Positions 32,461 through 42,400 of a stretch of DNA of 64,000 nt are shown here, one piece after another; position 1 is the first letter of the stretch; every line of letters begins with the position of its first letter. A program made the translations under genes and the position numbers. Below the pieces are notes generated by a model, which did no database searches, was not told the origin of the DNA, and was given only the letters and a program-made list of their open reading frames with translations. The stretch is from Streptomyces rhizosphaerihabitans (lineage in GTDB: Bacteria; Actinomycetota; Actinomycetes; Streptomycetales; Streptomycetaceae): positions 286,808-350,807 of the forward strand of contig NZ_JAODTZ010000002.1 of the NCBI RefSeq assembly GCF_025399795.1, given 5' to 3'.

Positions 32461-34014
32461 TCATGAACAGACCTTGCCGTCCTTCGGCACCGTCGCGTCC
32501 AGCAGATAGCTGTTCACGGTCGAGTCGACGCAGTCGCTGCCACTCCCGTAGGCGCCATGGCCCTCGCCCTTCCAGGTGAGCTCCACGCCCACGCCCTTGC
32601 CGAGCTCGTCCGCCATCCTGCGGGCACCCTCGTAGGGTGTCGCCGGGTCCCCGGTGTTGCCGACGACCAGCACGGGTCCGGCTCCCGGCGCACTGACCTC
32701 GGGGTTGTCGTACTGACCGGCCACCGGCCAGTCGTGGCACCAGCCCGCCGTGTCCCAGCCCATGAAGTCCCCGAAGACGGGCGAGATCCTCTCGAACTCG
32801 GGCAGCCGCTTCCTCGTCTCCTCGGGAGTCGGCCGCTCCTTGTCGTCCAAGCACGATATGACCCGTTGGGAATGCGTCGTCGTGCCGTAGTGCCCCGAGG
32901 CGTCGCGTTCGTTGTAGCCGTCGGCGAGTGTCAGCAGGGCCGAACCGTCCCCGCCCTCGGCGTCCTTCAGAGCTTCGGTGAGGCGCGGCCAGCCCTCCTT
33001 GCTGTAGAGCGGCAGCACGATGCCGGTGAGGGCCAGCGTCTGGCTGAGCCTGCGCCCGCCGGCGGTGGGCAGGGGCTTCGCGTCGATCCGCTTCAGCAGG
33101 TCCGCGATCTTCCGGGAGCCCTGCTTCGGGTCCTGGCCGGTGGACTTGAGGTAGTCGTCCAGGGCGCGCTGGAAGCCCAGCGTCTGGTTCTTGGCGTGGC
33201 CCACGGTGTCGGCGCTCGGGTCGACGACCGCGTCCAGCACCAGGCGTCCCACGTTCTTCGGGAACAAGTGGGCGTACACGCCGCCCAGTTCGGTGCCGTA
33301 GGAGATGCCGAAGTAGTGCATCCGGCGGTCGCCGAGGACCTGGCGCATCAGGTCCATGTCGCGGGCGCTGTCGGTCGTCGAGACATGGGCCATCAGCTTT
33401 CCGGCGGCCTTCGCACAGCCCTTGCCGAAGTCCGCGGCGTCCTTGAAGTACGCCGCTTCCTCGGCAGCGTCGTCCGGTGTGGCGTCCACCGACTCGGAGG
33501 CCTGGATCGCCTTGTCCCCACGGCACCGCACGCCTTCGCTGGCGGCCACCCCGCGCGGGTCCCAGCTCACCAGGTCGTAGCGTTCGTGGAGCGGGCCGAC
33601 GACGCTCTCGTACGACGGCATCGTGGATACTCCCGAGCCGCCGGGGCCACCGAAGTTGAACAGCAGCGAGCCGATGCGCTTGCCCCGACCGCCGGTCGCC
33701 TTCGAGCGGATGAGCGCCAGGCCGATCGTCCCGCCGCCCGGCTTCGCGTAGTCCAGCGGCACCTTGAGCGTCGCGCACTGCCAGCCGTTCCCGGGCGCGG
33801 GGGAGTCCGAAGTGCCCTTGCAGCGGACCCAGTCGAGCTTCTGCGAGGTGAGCGAGGCGGGCAGCCCCGACGGCCCGCCGGAAGACGGAACGGTGGCCGA
33901 CGGTCCGTCGCCGTTCTTCCCCTCGTCCTTGCTGTCGGCTGACGAGCCCCCGCCGCAGCCGGCCAGCAGCAACGCGGCGGTGGCAGCGGCCGTCCACCGT
34001 GCGAAACGTGTCAT
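32461..34014 (-). CDS. Secreted S33-type peptidase lipoprotein (SlpD/E, tripeptidyl aminopeptidase-like)
   Basis: A 517-residue lipoprotein. The signal ends in lipobox LAGC (Cys about residue 20), followed by a Gly/Ser/Asp-rich linker. Catalytic pattern: FNFGGPGGSGVSTMPSYESV (oxyanion), SWDPRGVAASEGVRCRGD, nucleophile elbow GISYGTELGG, acid in VVGNTGDPATPYEGARRMAD and His in GEGHGAYGSGSDC. The C-terminal half matches the TAP-like domain, which closes the active site over peptide N-termini. It should trim tripeptides or similar from extracellular peptides. It is a close paralogue of the next gene and lies 115 bases downstream of it. Confidence 0.9.
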   Translation of the reverse strand: MTRFARWTAAATAALLLAGCGGGSSADSKDEGKNGDGPSATVPSSGGPSGLPASLTSQKLDWVRCKGTSDSPAPGNGWQCATLKVPLDYAKPGGGTIGLALIRSKATGGRGKRIGSLLFNFGGPGGSGVSTMPSYESVVGPLHERYDLVSWDPRGVAASEGVRCRGDKAIQASESVDATPDDAAEEAAYFKDAADFGKGCAKAAGKLMAHVSTTDSARDMDLMRQVLGDRRMHYFGISYGTELGGVYAHLFPKNVGRLVLDAVVDPSADTVGHAKNQTLGFQRALDDYLKSTGQDPKQGSRKIADLLKRIDAKPLPTAGGRRLSQTLALTGIVLPLYSKEGWPRLTEALKDAEGGDGSALLTLADGYNERDASGHYGTTTHSQRVISCLDDKERPTPEETRKRLPEFERISPVFGDFMGWDTAGWCHDWPVAGQYDNPEVSAPGAGPVLVVGNTGDPATPYEGARRMADELGKGVGVELTWKGEGHGAYGSGSDCVDSTVNSYLLDATVPKDGKVCS

Positions 34015-34129
34015 GAGTGTCCCCCTCGCCCGTGGTCCGCCCGAAGTCGCGGATCACATGCAGGCCATAGTAGGCGTCAGCCGCCGACCGCCGCCGAGGC
34101 CTGTGGATAACACTGTGACCTGCAGTTTT

Positions 34130-35674
34130 CTAGGAACAAACGGTGCCGGCCGACGGCACGGTGCCTTCGAGCAGATAGCCGTTCACCGCGCCCTGCACGC
34201 ACTTGTTCTTGCTGTCGTACGATCCGTGCCCCTGACCCTTGTACGTCAGCTCGACTCCGACACCCTTGCCGAGCGCGTCCACCATCGCCCGGGCGCCCCC
34301 GTACGGCGTGGCGGGGTCGCCGGTGTTGCCGACCACGAGGATCGGTGCCGCGCCGGGGGCGCTGACATCCGGGTGCTCGGCGGCCCCCGGCACGGCCCAG
34401 TCGGTGCAACTGACCATGCCCCAGGCCAGGTAGTCGCCGAACAGCGGTGAGGCGGACCGGAACTCCGGAACCTTCGACTGCACATAGTCGGCGGTGTAAC
34501 GCGGCTTGTCGTCGGCGCAGTTGATGGAGATGTTCGCCGGGGTGATGTTGCTGTACTGGCCGTTCTCGCTGCGTCCGTTCATCGAGTCCGACAGCAGCAT
34601 CAGCACCCTGCCGTCGCCGTCGTACGCCTGCTGAAGCCCTTCCGTCAGGTACTCCCAGAAGTCCTTGGAGTACAGCGACTGCGCGATGCCGCTGGTCGCG
34701 GCGGTCTGGGTGAGCCGACGCGGGAAGACACCGGGGATCGGACTGGTTTCGAGGTCCTTCAGCAGTTTGGCGATGCGGTCCTTGACGTCCTGCGGGGTGT
34801 CTCCGATGGGGCAGTCCTCGGCCTTCGAGGTGCAGTCCGCGGCGAAGTTGTCCAGCGCGAGCTGGAAGCCCTTGGCTTGCCCGAGGGAGCTCTGTTCCAC
34901 GTTCTGCGTCGGGTCGACGACTCCGTCGAAGACGGCGCGGCCCACGTTCTTGGGGAACAAGTGGGCGTAGACGCCGCCCAGTTCGGTGCCGTACGAGATG
35001 CCGAAGTAATGCAGCTTGTCGTCGCCGAGCACCTGTCGCATCAGGTCCATGTCGCGAGCGGCGTCCGTCGTGCGTACATGGGGGAGGACCCTGCCGGAGT
35101 TCTTCTCGCACGCCGTGTTGAACGTCCTGGTGTTCCGCAGGAGTTCCTGCTGTTCCGCGGCGTCGTCCGGAGTTGCGTCCTGCTGGAAGAACCTGTCGAG
35201 CTGCCGGTCGTTCTCGCACTTCACACCCGCGCTGCGGCCGACGCCGCGCGGGTCGAAACTCACCAGGTCGTAGCGGGTGCGCAGGGCGGGGTAGTCCTGG
35301 CCGAAGGCGGGCAGGGCGGTGACGCCCGAGCCGCCGGGGCCGCCGAAGTTGAAGATGAGAGAGCCGATTCGCTTGTCCGGTTCGCCGCTCGCCTTCGCAC
35401 GGATCAGCGCGAGTCCGATCGTGTCGCCCTTGGGGTCGGACCAGTCGAGGGGCACCTTCAAGGTGGCGCACTGCCACTCCGCACCGCCCGGCAGAGGTGA
35501 GGGGGCGCTGCCGCCGCCCTCGGCCTCGGACGGCGCCGGGCACGCCTTCCAGCTCAGCTTCTGTGCCGTCAGATCCCCGTCCTTGGAGTCACCGCTGCAG
35601 CCGGACACCCACGAGGTCAGCAGGGCGGCGGTGGCGGCCAGAGCGGCGGCGCGCAGCTGGGGCGGGTTCGGCAT
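34130..35674 (-). CDS. Secreted S33-type peptidase lipoprotein, paralogue
   Basis: A 514-residue lipoprotein with the same architecture: lipobox VSGC, oxyanion FNFGGPGGSGVTALPAFGQD, DPRGVGRSAGVKCENDRQLD, nucleophile elbow GISYGTELGG, acid in VVGNTGDPATPYGGARAMVD and catalytic His in GQGHGSYDSKNKC. Long stretches are identical to the neighbour (for example DMDLMRQVLGD, VYAHLFPKNVGR), showing tandem duplication, but the inserts around the lid differ and this copy carries extra Cys (DCTSKAEDC). The ATG at 35674 is preferred because AGGA lies at good spacing and the signal peptide starts there; another ATG is nine bases upstream. Confidence 0.88.
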   Translation of the reverse strand: MPNPPQLRAAALAATAALLTSWVSGCSGDSKDGDLTAQKLSWKACPAPSEAEGGGSAPSPLPGGAEWQCATLKVPLDWSDPKGDTIGLALIRAKASGEPDKRIGSLIFNFGGPGGSGVTALPAFGQDYPALRTRYDLVSFDPRGVGRSAGVKCENDRQLDRFFQQDATPDDAAEQQELLRNTRTFNTACEKNSGRVLPHVRTTDAARDMDLMRQVLGDDKLHYFGISYGTELGGVYAHLFPKNVGRAVFDGVVDPTQNVEQSSLGQAKGFQLALDNFAADCTSKAEDCPIGDTPQDVKDRIAKLLKDLETSPIPGVFPRRLTQTAATSGIAQSLYSKDFWEYLTEGLQQAYDGDGRVLMLLSDSMNGRSENGQYSNITPANISINCADDKPRYTADYVQSKVPEFRSASPLFGDYLAWGMVSCTDWAVPGAAEHPDVSAPGAAPILVVGNTGDPATPYGGARAMVDALGKGVGVELTYKGQGHGSYDSKNKCVQGAVNGYLLEGTVPSAGTVCS

Positions 35675-35833
35675 GTTCCCCATCCTGCGGGCGTGCGAGG
35701 TGGGGCGCTCGGGGCACGAGCCGTGTGGGTGAGGGCGCCTCACGGGGCCCGCACCCGGAGGGCGCGGGGCATGGACGAGACCGTCCGCACGCGGGTGGGC
35801 CGAGGCGCGTACGGGACGGTCCTCGCGCGGACC

Positions 35834-38683
35834 CTAGAGTGCGCCCTTGCGCGTCAGATGGTTGAAGAACAGCCATCCCGGCAGCACCGGAATCCACAGT
35901 GTGAGCAGCCGGTACAGCAGTACCGCGGGCGCCGCGACCTCCTTGGGGAGGCCGATGGCGATCAGACCGACGGTGAGGGTCGCCTCGACCGCGCCGACAC
36001 CACCCGGGGTCGGCGCCGCCGAACCCAGCGCGTTACCGGCGAGGAAGACGACGGCGACACTGGCGAGGCTGAGCGTGGTCGTCTGTTCGTTGCCGAACGC
36101 ACGGATCGACGCGTCCAGGCACATGACGAAGCAGGCCGTCAGCAGCAGCATGCCGCCGATGCCGGTGACGAGCTTCTGCGGCCGCTGCAGCACGTCGAGC
36201 ATGCGCGGTACGACGCCCGCGAACAGCGACCTCACGCGCGTGGAGACGAACTTGCGCAGCAGCGGCACCGACGTCACCACGAGGATGAACACCGCGACCG
36301 TCAGCAGACCCGCGATGACCGTACGGGACGGCGACAGGGACGGCGTCTTCTCCGTACCGGTCAGATAGCCGAAGGACAGCAGCATCAGGATGTGGCAGCC
36401 GAGCCCGAACAGCTGCGACGCGCCGACGCTCGCCACCGCGAGTCCCGGCCGCACCCCGGCACGCTGCAGGAAGCGTGTGTTGAGGGCGACGCCGCCGACC
36501 GCGGCGGGCGCCACGATCTTCACGAACGAACCGGCGACCTGCGCCGCCGCGGTCCGCAGGAACGGCACCCGCTCGGGAACGAAGCCGAGCAGGCTCATCG
36601 CCGCCGCGAAGTAGCTCAGAGCGGAGAACAGCGCGGCCGCCGCGACCCAGCCCCACTGGGCGTTGTCGAAGAGGGTCCTGAACTCGATGTGGGTGAGCTG
36701 GGTCAGCAGGAAGTACGCGCCGATCGCTCCGGCGATGAAACTGATCAGCGTGCGGGGCTTGACCCGCTCCAGGCGGGCCGGCTCGACGGGTGCCTGCGGT
36801 CTGATCAGCAGTACCTGGTGGCGGATCTGGGTGAGCAGATCCTCCTCGCGCGCCTCGTCCAGGGCCTCGTCGATCGCCCGCTTCTCGGCGCGCTGCTCGG
36901 CGCGTACGGCCTTCTTCCCGGACCTCTCCGGTACGGGCGGGGCCGCTTCGCCGGCGTCCTCGGCCGCGTCCTCGGCGCGGGCGAGCCTGGCCTGCCGTGA
37001 GGCCTCCAGCACCGCCTCGCGTTCGCGCTGCGAGCGCTCCCGGGCAAGTTTGCGCAGCGTCGCGCGCGTGGAGCGCGTCAACGCGATCGGCTGGAGCATG
37101 GGCAGGCAGTCCGCGACGGCGTCCGGGCCGAGCACGCCGACCGCGGACGTCACCGCGCGCTCGGCGCCCACGCGCAGTCCGAGGGTGGTCACCAGCTGGG
37201 CGATGTCCATGCGCAGCAGCAGATCGCCCGCCGCGATCTCGCCGCCGCGCAGATCGGTGAGGATCACCGTGCCGGAACGATCCACCAGAATCGCGTCGCC
37301 CGCGAGCCGGCGGTGCGCGATGCGCCGGGACTGCAGCGCCTGCACCTGGTGCCAGGTGTCGCGCAGCAGTTCGTCGGTGATCAGGTCGTCGGGCAGCGAG
37401 TCGAGGGTGTGACCACCGGTGTGCTCGTAGACGAGCATCACGGCGTCCGGGCCCAGCTCGGAGGTCGCGATCAGCTTGGGCGCGTTGGCCCCGGCCGCGA
37501 TGGCCGCGTAGGCGAGGAGGGCTTCCTGCTCCAGGGCCTGGCGCAGTGACTGGAGGCTGCGGCGCGTGGTGATGCCGCGCAGCGTCAGACGGCGCCAGAC
37601 GCGGTAGAAGAAGCCCTGTGCCTGCTGCTCGCGGTCGACGACCGTGACGTCCAGCGGCGGGCCGTCCTCCAGGGTGACGAAGTAGCGTCGGCCGCGGTCG
37701 CCGCTCTCCGCGGTCTCGGGCATCTCCTCGCGGGCCGCGCTGACCGGGTGGAAGCCGACATGGCGAAGGCCCGCCATCAGTGTCCGTCCGGTCGGCCGTA
37801 CGTTCGGCGAACCGACCGCGTACAGCGTCCCGTAGGCGACGGTCCAGCCGATCAGCACCGTCAGGATGATCGAGAACGGGGTCGTGTAGCCGGTCACCAG
37901 CATGGAGAAGGCGTCGAGGAGCAGCACGACCCAGAGCACCCCGCGCCAGCGCGGTCTGCGGGACATGCCGACGGCCGTCATATAGGCGATGACCGGTGCC
38001 AGATAGCCGTGCACAGGGTCGGTGAGGGCGTGTATGTCACCCGGCGAGGGCTGGGTGAGCGCCTCCTGGATGGAGCCCGGGGCGCCCTTCGCGACCCAGA
38101 GGTCCGTGGCGAGTGTCACTCCGTGGGCGAGGACCGCGGCGAGGACGCCGTCGGCGATGCGCAGCCCGTCGCGTTTGATCAGCCGCTCGATGGCGAAGGC
38201 CACCGGCACCAGGAGGATCGCGATGCTCGACGCCAAACCCGCGATCTTGATCAGCAGATCGGGTGCCTGTCCGGTGCCCTTGTTGATGTCCTGTTCGAGA
38301 CCCGAGGTGGTGCCGTGCGCGAACGCGGCGATGGCGAGCAGCACCACGATCGCGAGAACGCCGACCAGGAGCCGCATCAGGTCGGACGGGCGGTGCACGC
38401 GCGCGGGGAGCAGCGGTTCGTCGCCTTCGACCTCGTCGGCATGGACCTCGTCGGCGCAGTCGGCGTCCCGCTCGGCCTGCCGCTTCTCGTCCCCGTAGGT
38501 CCGAGACGGGTGGGTCCTAGGAGAGGGGTCCTCGGCCTCGCCTGAGCCCGTCGTGCTCGGCAGGGAGGAGGACTCGCTCGCCCTGCCGTCCGCGTCCTTC
38601 TCGTCGACGCCGCCGGTGTCCGGGCGTGACGAGGCAGCGGAGGTGCTCTCCGCGTCTTCGGGGTGCACGCCCTGCTGCCTCAT
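35834..38683 (-). CDS. Large membrane protein: kinase-like domain plus lysylphosphatidylglycerol synthase-type (MprF flippase-like) domain
   Basis: A 949-residue protein. Residues 1-95 are acidic and disordered. A first membrane block (about 100-320, six or so helices) is followed by a degenerate protein kinase-like domain whose catalytic-loop and DFG equivalents read RRIAHRRLAGDAILVD and ILTDLRGGEIAAGD. Then come a charged coiled coil rich in Arg/Glu/Ala (about 570-650) and a C-terminal seven- or eight-helix domain of the LPG_synthase_TM family (VGGVALNTRFLQRAGVRPGL, GNALGSAAPTPGGVGAVEAT). The last domain is the flippase part of MprF. No aminoacyl-transferase domain is present, so lipid lysinylation is unlikely. 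The start ATG has AAGAAGAGA upstream. Confidence 0.82.
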   Translation of the reverse strand: MRQQGVHPEDAESTSAASSRPDTGGVDEKDADGRASESSSLPSTTGSGEAEDPSPRTHPSRTYGDEKRQAERDADCADEVHADEVEGDEPLLPARVHRPSDLMRLLVGVLAIVVLLAIAAFAHGTTSGLEQDINKGTGQAPDLLIKIAGLASSIAILLVPVAFAIERLIKRDGLRIADGVLAAVLAHGVTLATDLWVAKGAPGSIQEALTQPSPGDIHALTDPVHGYLAPVIAYMTAVGMSRRPRWRGVLWVVLLLDAFSMLVTGYTTPFSIILTVLIGWTVAYGTLYAVGSPNVRPTGRTLMAGLRHVGFHPVSAAREEMPETAESGDRGRRYFVTLEDGPPLDVTVVDREQQAQGFFYRVWRRLTLRGITTRRSLQSLRQALEQEALLAYAAIAAGANAPKLIATSELGPDAVMLVYEHTGGHTLDSLPDDLITDELLRDTWHQVQALQSRRIAHRRLAGDAILVDRSGTVILTDLRGGEIAAGDLLLRMDIAQLVTTLGLRVGAERAVTSAVGVLGPDAVADCLPMLQPIALTRSTRATLRKLARERSQREREAVLEASRQARLARAEDAAEDAGEAAPPVPERSGKKAVRAEQRAEKRAIDEALDEAREEDLLTQIRHQVLLIRPQAPVEPARLERVKPRTLISFIAGAIGAYFLLTQLTHIEFRTLFDNAQWGWVAAAALFSALSYFAAAMSLLGFVPERVPFLRTAAAQVAGSFVKIVAPAAVGGVALNTRFLQRAGVRPGLAVASVGASQLFGLGCHILMLLSFGYLTGTEKTPSLSPSRTVIAGLLTVAVFILVVTSVPLLRKFVSTRVRSLFAGVVPRMLDVLQRPQKLVTGIGGMLLLTACFVMCLDASIRAFGNEQTTTLSLASVAVVFLAGNALGSAAPTPGGVGAVEATLTVGLIAIGLPKEVAAPAVLLYRLLTLWIPVLPGWLFFNHLTRKGAL

Positions 38684-38868
38684 GGTCTCTTCTTGATCTC
38701 GTATCACCAGTCACCGCCCGCACGATGGTGGCATGCCCGACCGACACACGGGGGCATCAGGGTGCAAATGCGGGGCGCGCAATCTGCTACAAGCGTCACT
38801 CCGTGGCGGGGAATATGCACAGCCGCCGCCGCGTCACGTTGTCGGTGGGGTGGGGCAGGATGGGGCGG

Positions 38869-39234
38869 ATGAGCGAGCAGAGCCTTCCGGCGGGCGCCCT
38901 GCCGGAGTACGCGGAGCGGGTCCTCGACGTCGCCGAGCTGGTCCCGCCCGGCCGCGTCATGACGTACGGCGACATCGCCGAATGGCTGGAAGAGGGTGGG
39001 CCGCGCCAGGTGGGCCGGGTGCTGGCCCTCTACGGAGGAGCGGTTCCGTGGTGGCGAGTCATACGCGCCGACGGTGTGCTGCTCCCCGGCCACGAACTGG
39101 ACGCGCTGGCCCACTACCGCGCCGAAGGAACGCCTCTGAAGGAGGCGAGCCGGGCCGCCGAGGGGCATCTGCCGCGTGTCGACATGAGACGGGCCCGATG
39201 GGACGGCGGCGAACGCGCGGAAGGTCACACCTGA
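38869..39234 (+). CDS. Alkyltransferase-like (ATL) DNA repair protein
   Basis: A 121-residue single domain of the MGMT DNA-binding type: YAERVLDVAELVPPGRVMTY, GDIAEWLEEGGPRQVGRVLA, then VPWWRVIRADGVLLPGHELD. In MGMT the acceptor motif is PCHRV; here it is PWWRV, with Trp in place of the active Cys, which defines ATL proteins. They cannot repair the base themselves but bind O6-alkylguanine, flip it out and flag it for nucleotide excision repair. The ATG at 38869 is chosen from family length. It is followed 250 bases later by the AdnAB genes. Confidence 0.88.
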   Translation: MSEQSLPAGALPEYAERVLDVAELVPPGRVMTYGDIAEWLEEGGPRQVGRVLALYGGAVPWWRVIRADGVLLPGHELDALAHYRAEGTPLKEASRAAEGHLPRVDMRRARWDGGERAEGHT

Positions 39235-39482
39235 CAGCTTCCGGCATTCACGGGGCCGAAGGGGAAACCGAGGCCGGTAAGAGGGAAACGAGGCACATCC
39301 GTGACATGCCGTACGTTCGTGAAGGACGGGACGCACGTGGCATGAGGGAAGAATCGGAAGCCCTCCTTCCGTGAACGGCGACGGCGTAGCGTCGTCGGCA
39401 CGCGTCCCCCTCACCCCGCGGTCACCGCCCTCCACGCGCGGCAGTCCGCCAACCAGTACGACCACCAGGACCGGCGAACCAC

Positions 39483-42400
39483 GTGAGCTCCACTTCTTCC
39501 ACCAGGCGCCTGACGCACCCATCGGTGCGCCAGGGGGCCCGTGGTGCGTACCGTCTCGTGCGCACCTCGCCGACCCGGGTGGATCCCCCTCGTCTTGACG
39601 CAGGACAACGCGCGGTGGTTGACCACGGGAGCGGTCCGCTGCTCGTGCTCGCGGGTCCCGGTACGGGCAAGACGACCACGCTCGTCGAATCCGTGGCCGC
39701 CCGGATCGAACGGGGCGGCGACCCGGAACGGATCCTGGTGCTCACGTTCAGCCGCAAGGCGGCCGTCGAGCTGCGCGACCGCATGGCGCTGCGCATAGGG
39801 GCCGCCCGCGCCCCCCGGGCCACCACGTTCCACTCCTTCTGCTACGCCCTGATCCGCGCCCACCAGGACAGCGACCTGTTCGTGGAGCCCCTGCGGCTGC
39901 TGTCCGGCCCCGAGCAGGACGTGGCCGTGCGCGAGCTGCTCGCGGGCCAGCCCGACCTGGAGCGGCTGGGCCTCGCCCATGTGCGCTGGCCGGACGAACT
40001 GCGCGCGTGCCTGACCACCCGCGGCTTCGCCGACGAGGTCCGCGCGGTCCTCGCCCGCAGCCGGGAACTCGGGCTCGGCCCCGACGCCCTGGAGGCCTTC
40101 GCGCGGCGCATCGGCCGCCCGGACTGGGGCGCGGCGGCGGCCTTCCTCGCCGAGTACCTCGACGTCCTCGACATGCAAGGAGTCCTCGACTACGCGGAAC
40201 TGGTCCATCGCGCGGTGCTCCTCGTCCGACGCCCCGAGGTCGCCGAGCGGCTCGCGGCGCAGTACGACGCCGTCTATGTGGACGAGTACCAGGACACCGA
40301 CCCCGCGCAGGTGCGGCTGCTGCGCGGCCTCGCGGGCGGCGGGCGCACCCTCGTCGCCTTCGGTGACCCCGACCAGTCGATCTACGCCTTCCGCGGCGCC
40401 GACGTGAACGGCATCCTGGATTTCCCCGACGCCTTCCCGCGCACGGACGGCCGCCCGGCTCCGGTCGAGGTCCTCAGGACGTCCCGCCGCTCGGGCGCCG
40501 ATCTGCTGGCCGCCACCCGCCGGCTCACCCAGCGCATGCCGCTGACCCGTCTGCCGGCCCACAAGGTGCGTGCCCATCGCGAGCTGTCCCCGGTAAGGGA
40601 CGGTGGAGAGATCGAGGTCTACACCTATCCGACGGCCGGCACGGAGCTGGACAACATCGCGGACATCCTGCGCCGCGCCCACCTGGAGGACGGTGTTCCC
40701 TGGGGAGAGATGGCCGTCCTGGTGCGCGCCGGTTCCCGGACGATCCCCACGATCCGGCGGGCGCTCACCTCGGCCGGGGTGCCCCTCGACATCGACGGCG
40801 ACGATCTGCCCCTGCGGCACGAACCCGCCGTCGCGCCGCTGCTGACCGCGCTGCGGGCGGTGGCCCGGGCGGAGTCGGAGCCGGGTGCGGACCGGGTGTC
40901 CGGTGCCGACGCCGACGCCGATCCGCGTACTGACACCGGCCCGCGTGCCGACGCCGATCCGCGCACCGGCACCGCCCCGCGTGCCGAGCCCGATCCGAGT
41001 GCCGACATCGACCCGCATGAGGACACCGCCGACGTCCGCGTCGCTTCCTGGCTCGACACCGAGACCGCGCTCACCCTCCTCGCCTCGCCTCTCGCGAGCA
41101 TGGACGCCGCCGACCTGCGGCGCCTGGGACGAGCGCTGCGGGAGGAGGAGCGCGCCGGCGGAAACCTCGTACCCCCGCCGTCCGACGTCCTGCTCGCCCG
41201 CGCGCTGGCCGAGCCGGAGCGGCTCGTCGCGCACGATCCCGCGTACGCCCGAGGGGCCCAGCGCCTCGGCGCGCTGCTACGCAGGGCGCGTGAGCGTCTC
41301 GCGGGCGGCGGAACGGCCGAGGAGGCCCTCTGGGACCTGTGGGACGGCACACCGTGGCCGCAGCGCCTGGAGCGGGCCGCCCGGCGCGGTGGCGCGGCCG
41401 GACGCAACGCCGACCGGGACCTCGATGCCGTCTGCGCACTCTTCGCGACCGCCGGGCGCGCGGAGGAGCGCACGGGAGGCCGCGGCGCCCTGAACTTCCT
41501 GGAGGAGGTCGACGCCGAGGACATCGCCGCCGACACGCTCACCCGCAGGGCCGTCCGCCCTGATGCCGTACGCCTGATGACGGCACACCGCTCCAAGGGC
41601 CTGGAGTGGCGCCTCGTCGTCGTCGCGGGCGTCCAGGAGGGCCTGTGGCCGGATCTGCGCCGCCGCGGTTCCCTGCTGGAGGCCGACCGCATCGGGCGGG
41701 ACGGACTCGCCGAACCCCTCACACCCGGGGCACTGCTCTCCGAGGAACGCCGGCTGTTCTACGTGGCCGCCACGCGCGCGCGTGAACGCCTCGTCGTGAC
41801 CGCGGTGAAGGCTCCGGCCGACGACGGCGACCAGCCCTCGCGCTTCCTTACCGAACTCGGCGTCGAACCCAAGGACGTGACCGGCCGCCCACGCCGCCCC
41901 CTGGCCGTCGCCCCGCTGGTCGCCGAGCTGCGCGCCACCACCGTCGACCCGCGCGTCTCGGACGGCCTCAGGCAGGCCGCGGCCCGCCGGCTCGCCCGGC
42001 TCGCCGCGCTCGCCGACGAGGAGGGCCGCCCGCTGGTCCCCTCCGCGCACCCCTACCGCTGGTGGGGCATGTACGAGCCGACGGAGAGCAAGGTCCCGCT
42101 GCGCGACCGCGACCAGCCCGTCGTGCTCTCCGGCAGCGCCCTCGCCCAACTCGCCAACACCTGCGCCCTGCAGTGGTTCCTGGGGCGGGAGGTGAAGGCC
42201 GACGCGCCCGCGACAGCCGCCCAGGGCTTCGGCAACGTGGTGCACGTCCTCGCCGACGAGGTCGCGTCCGGACGCACCCCCGCCGACCTCGACGTCCTCA
42301 TGGAGCGTCTCGACTCCGTGTGGAACGCGCTCGCCTTCGACGCGCCCTGGAAGTCCGCGCAGGAGAAGGAGAACGCGCGCGTGGCGCTCGAACGCTTCCT

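Noticed and set aside
38809..38835. SigR-type promoter before the ATL gene
   Set aside because: GGGAAT is followed after 18 bases by GTC, not GTT, so the -10 box is not matched.
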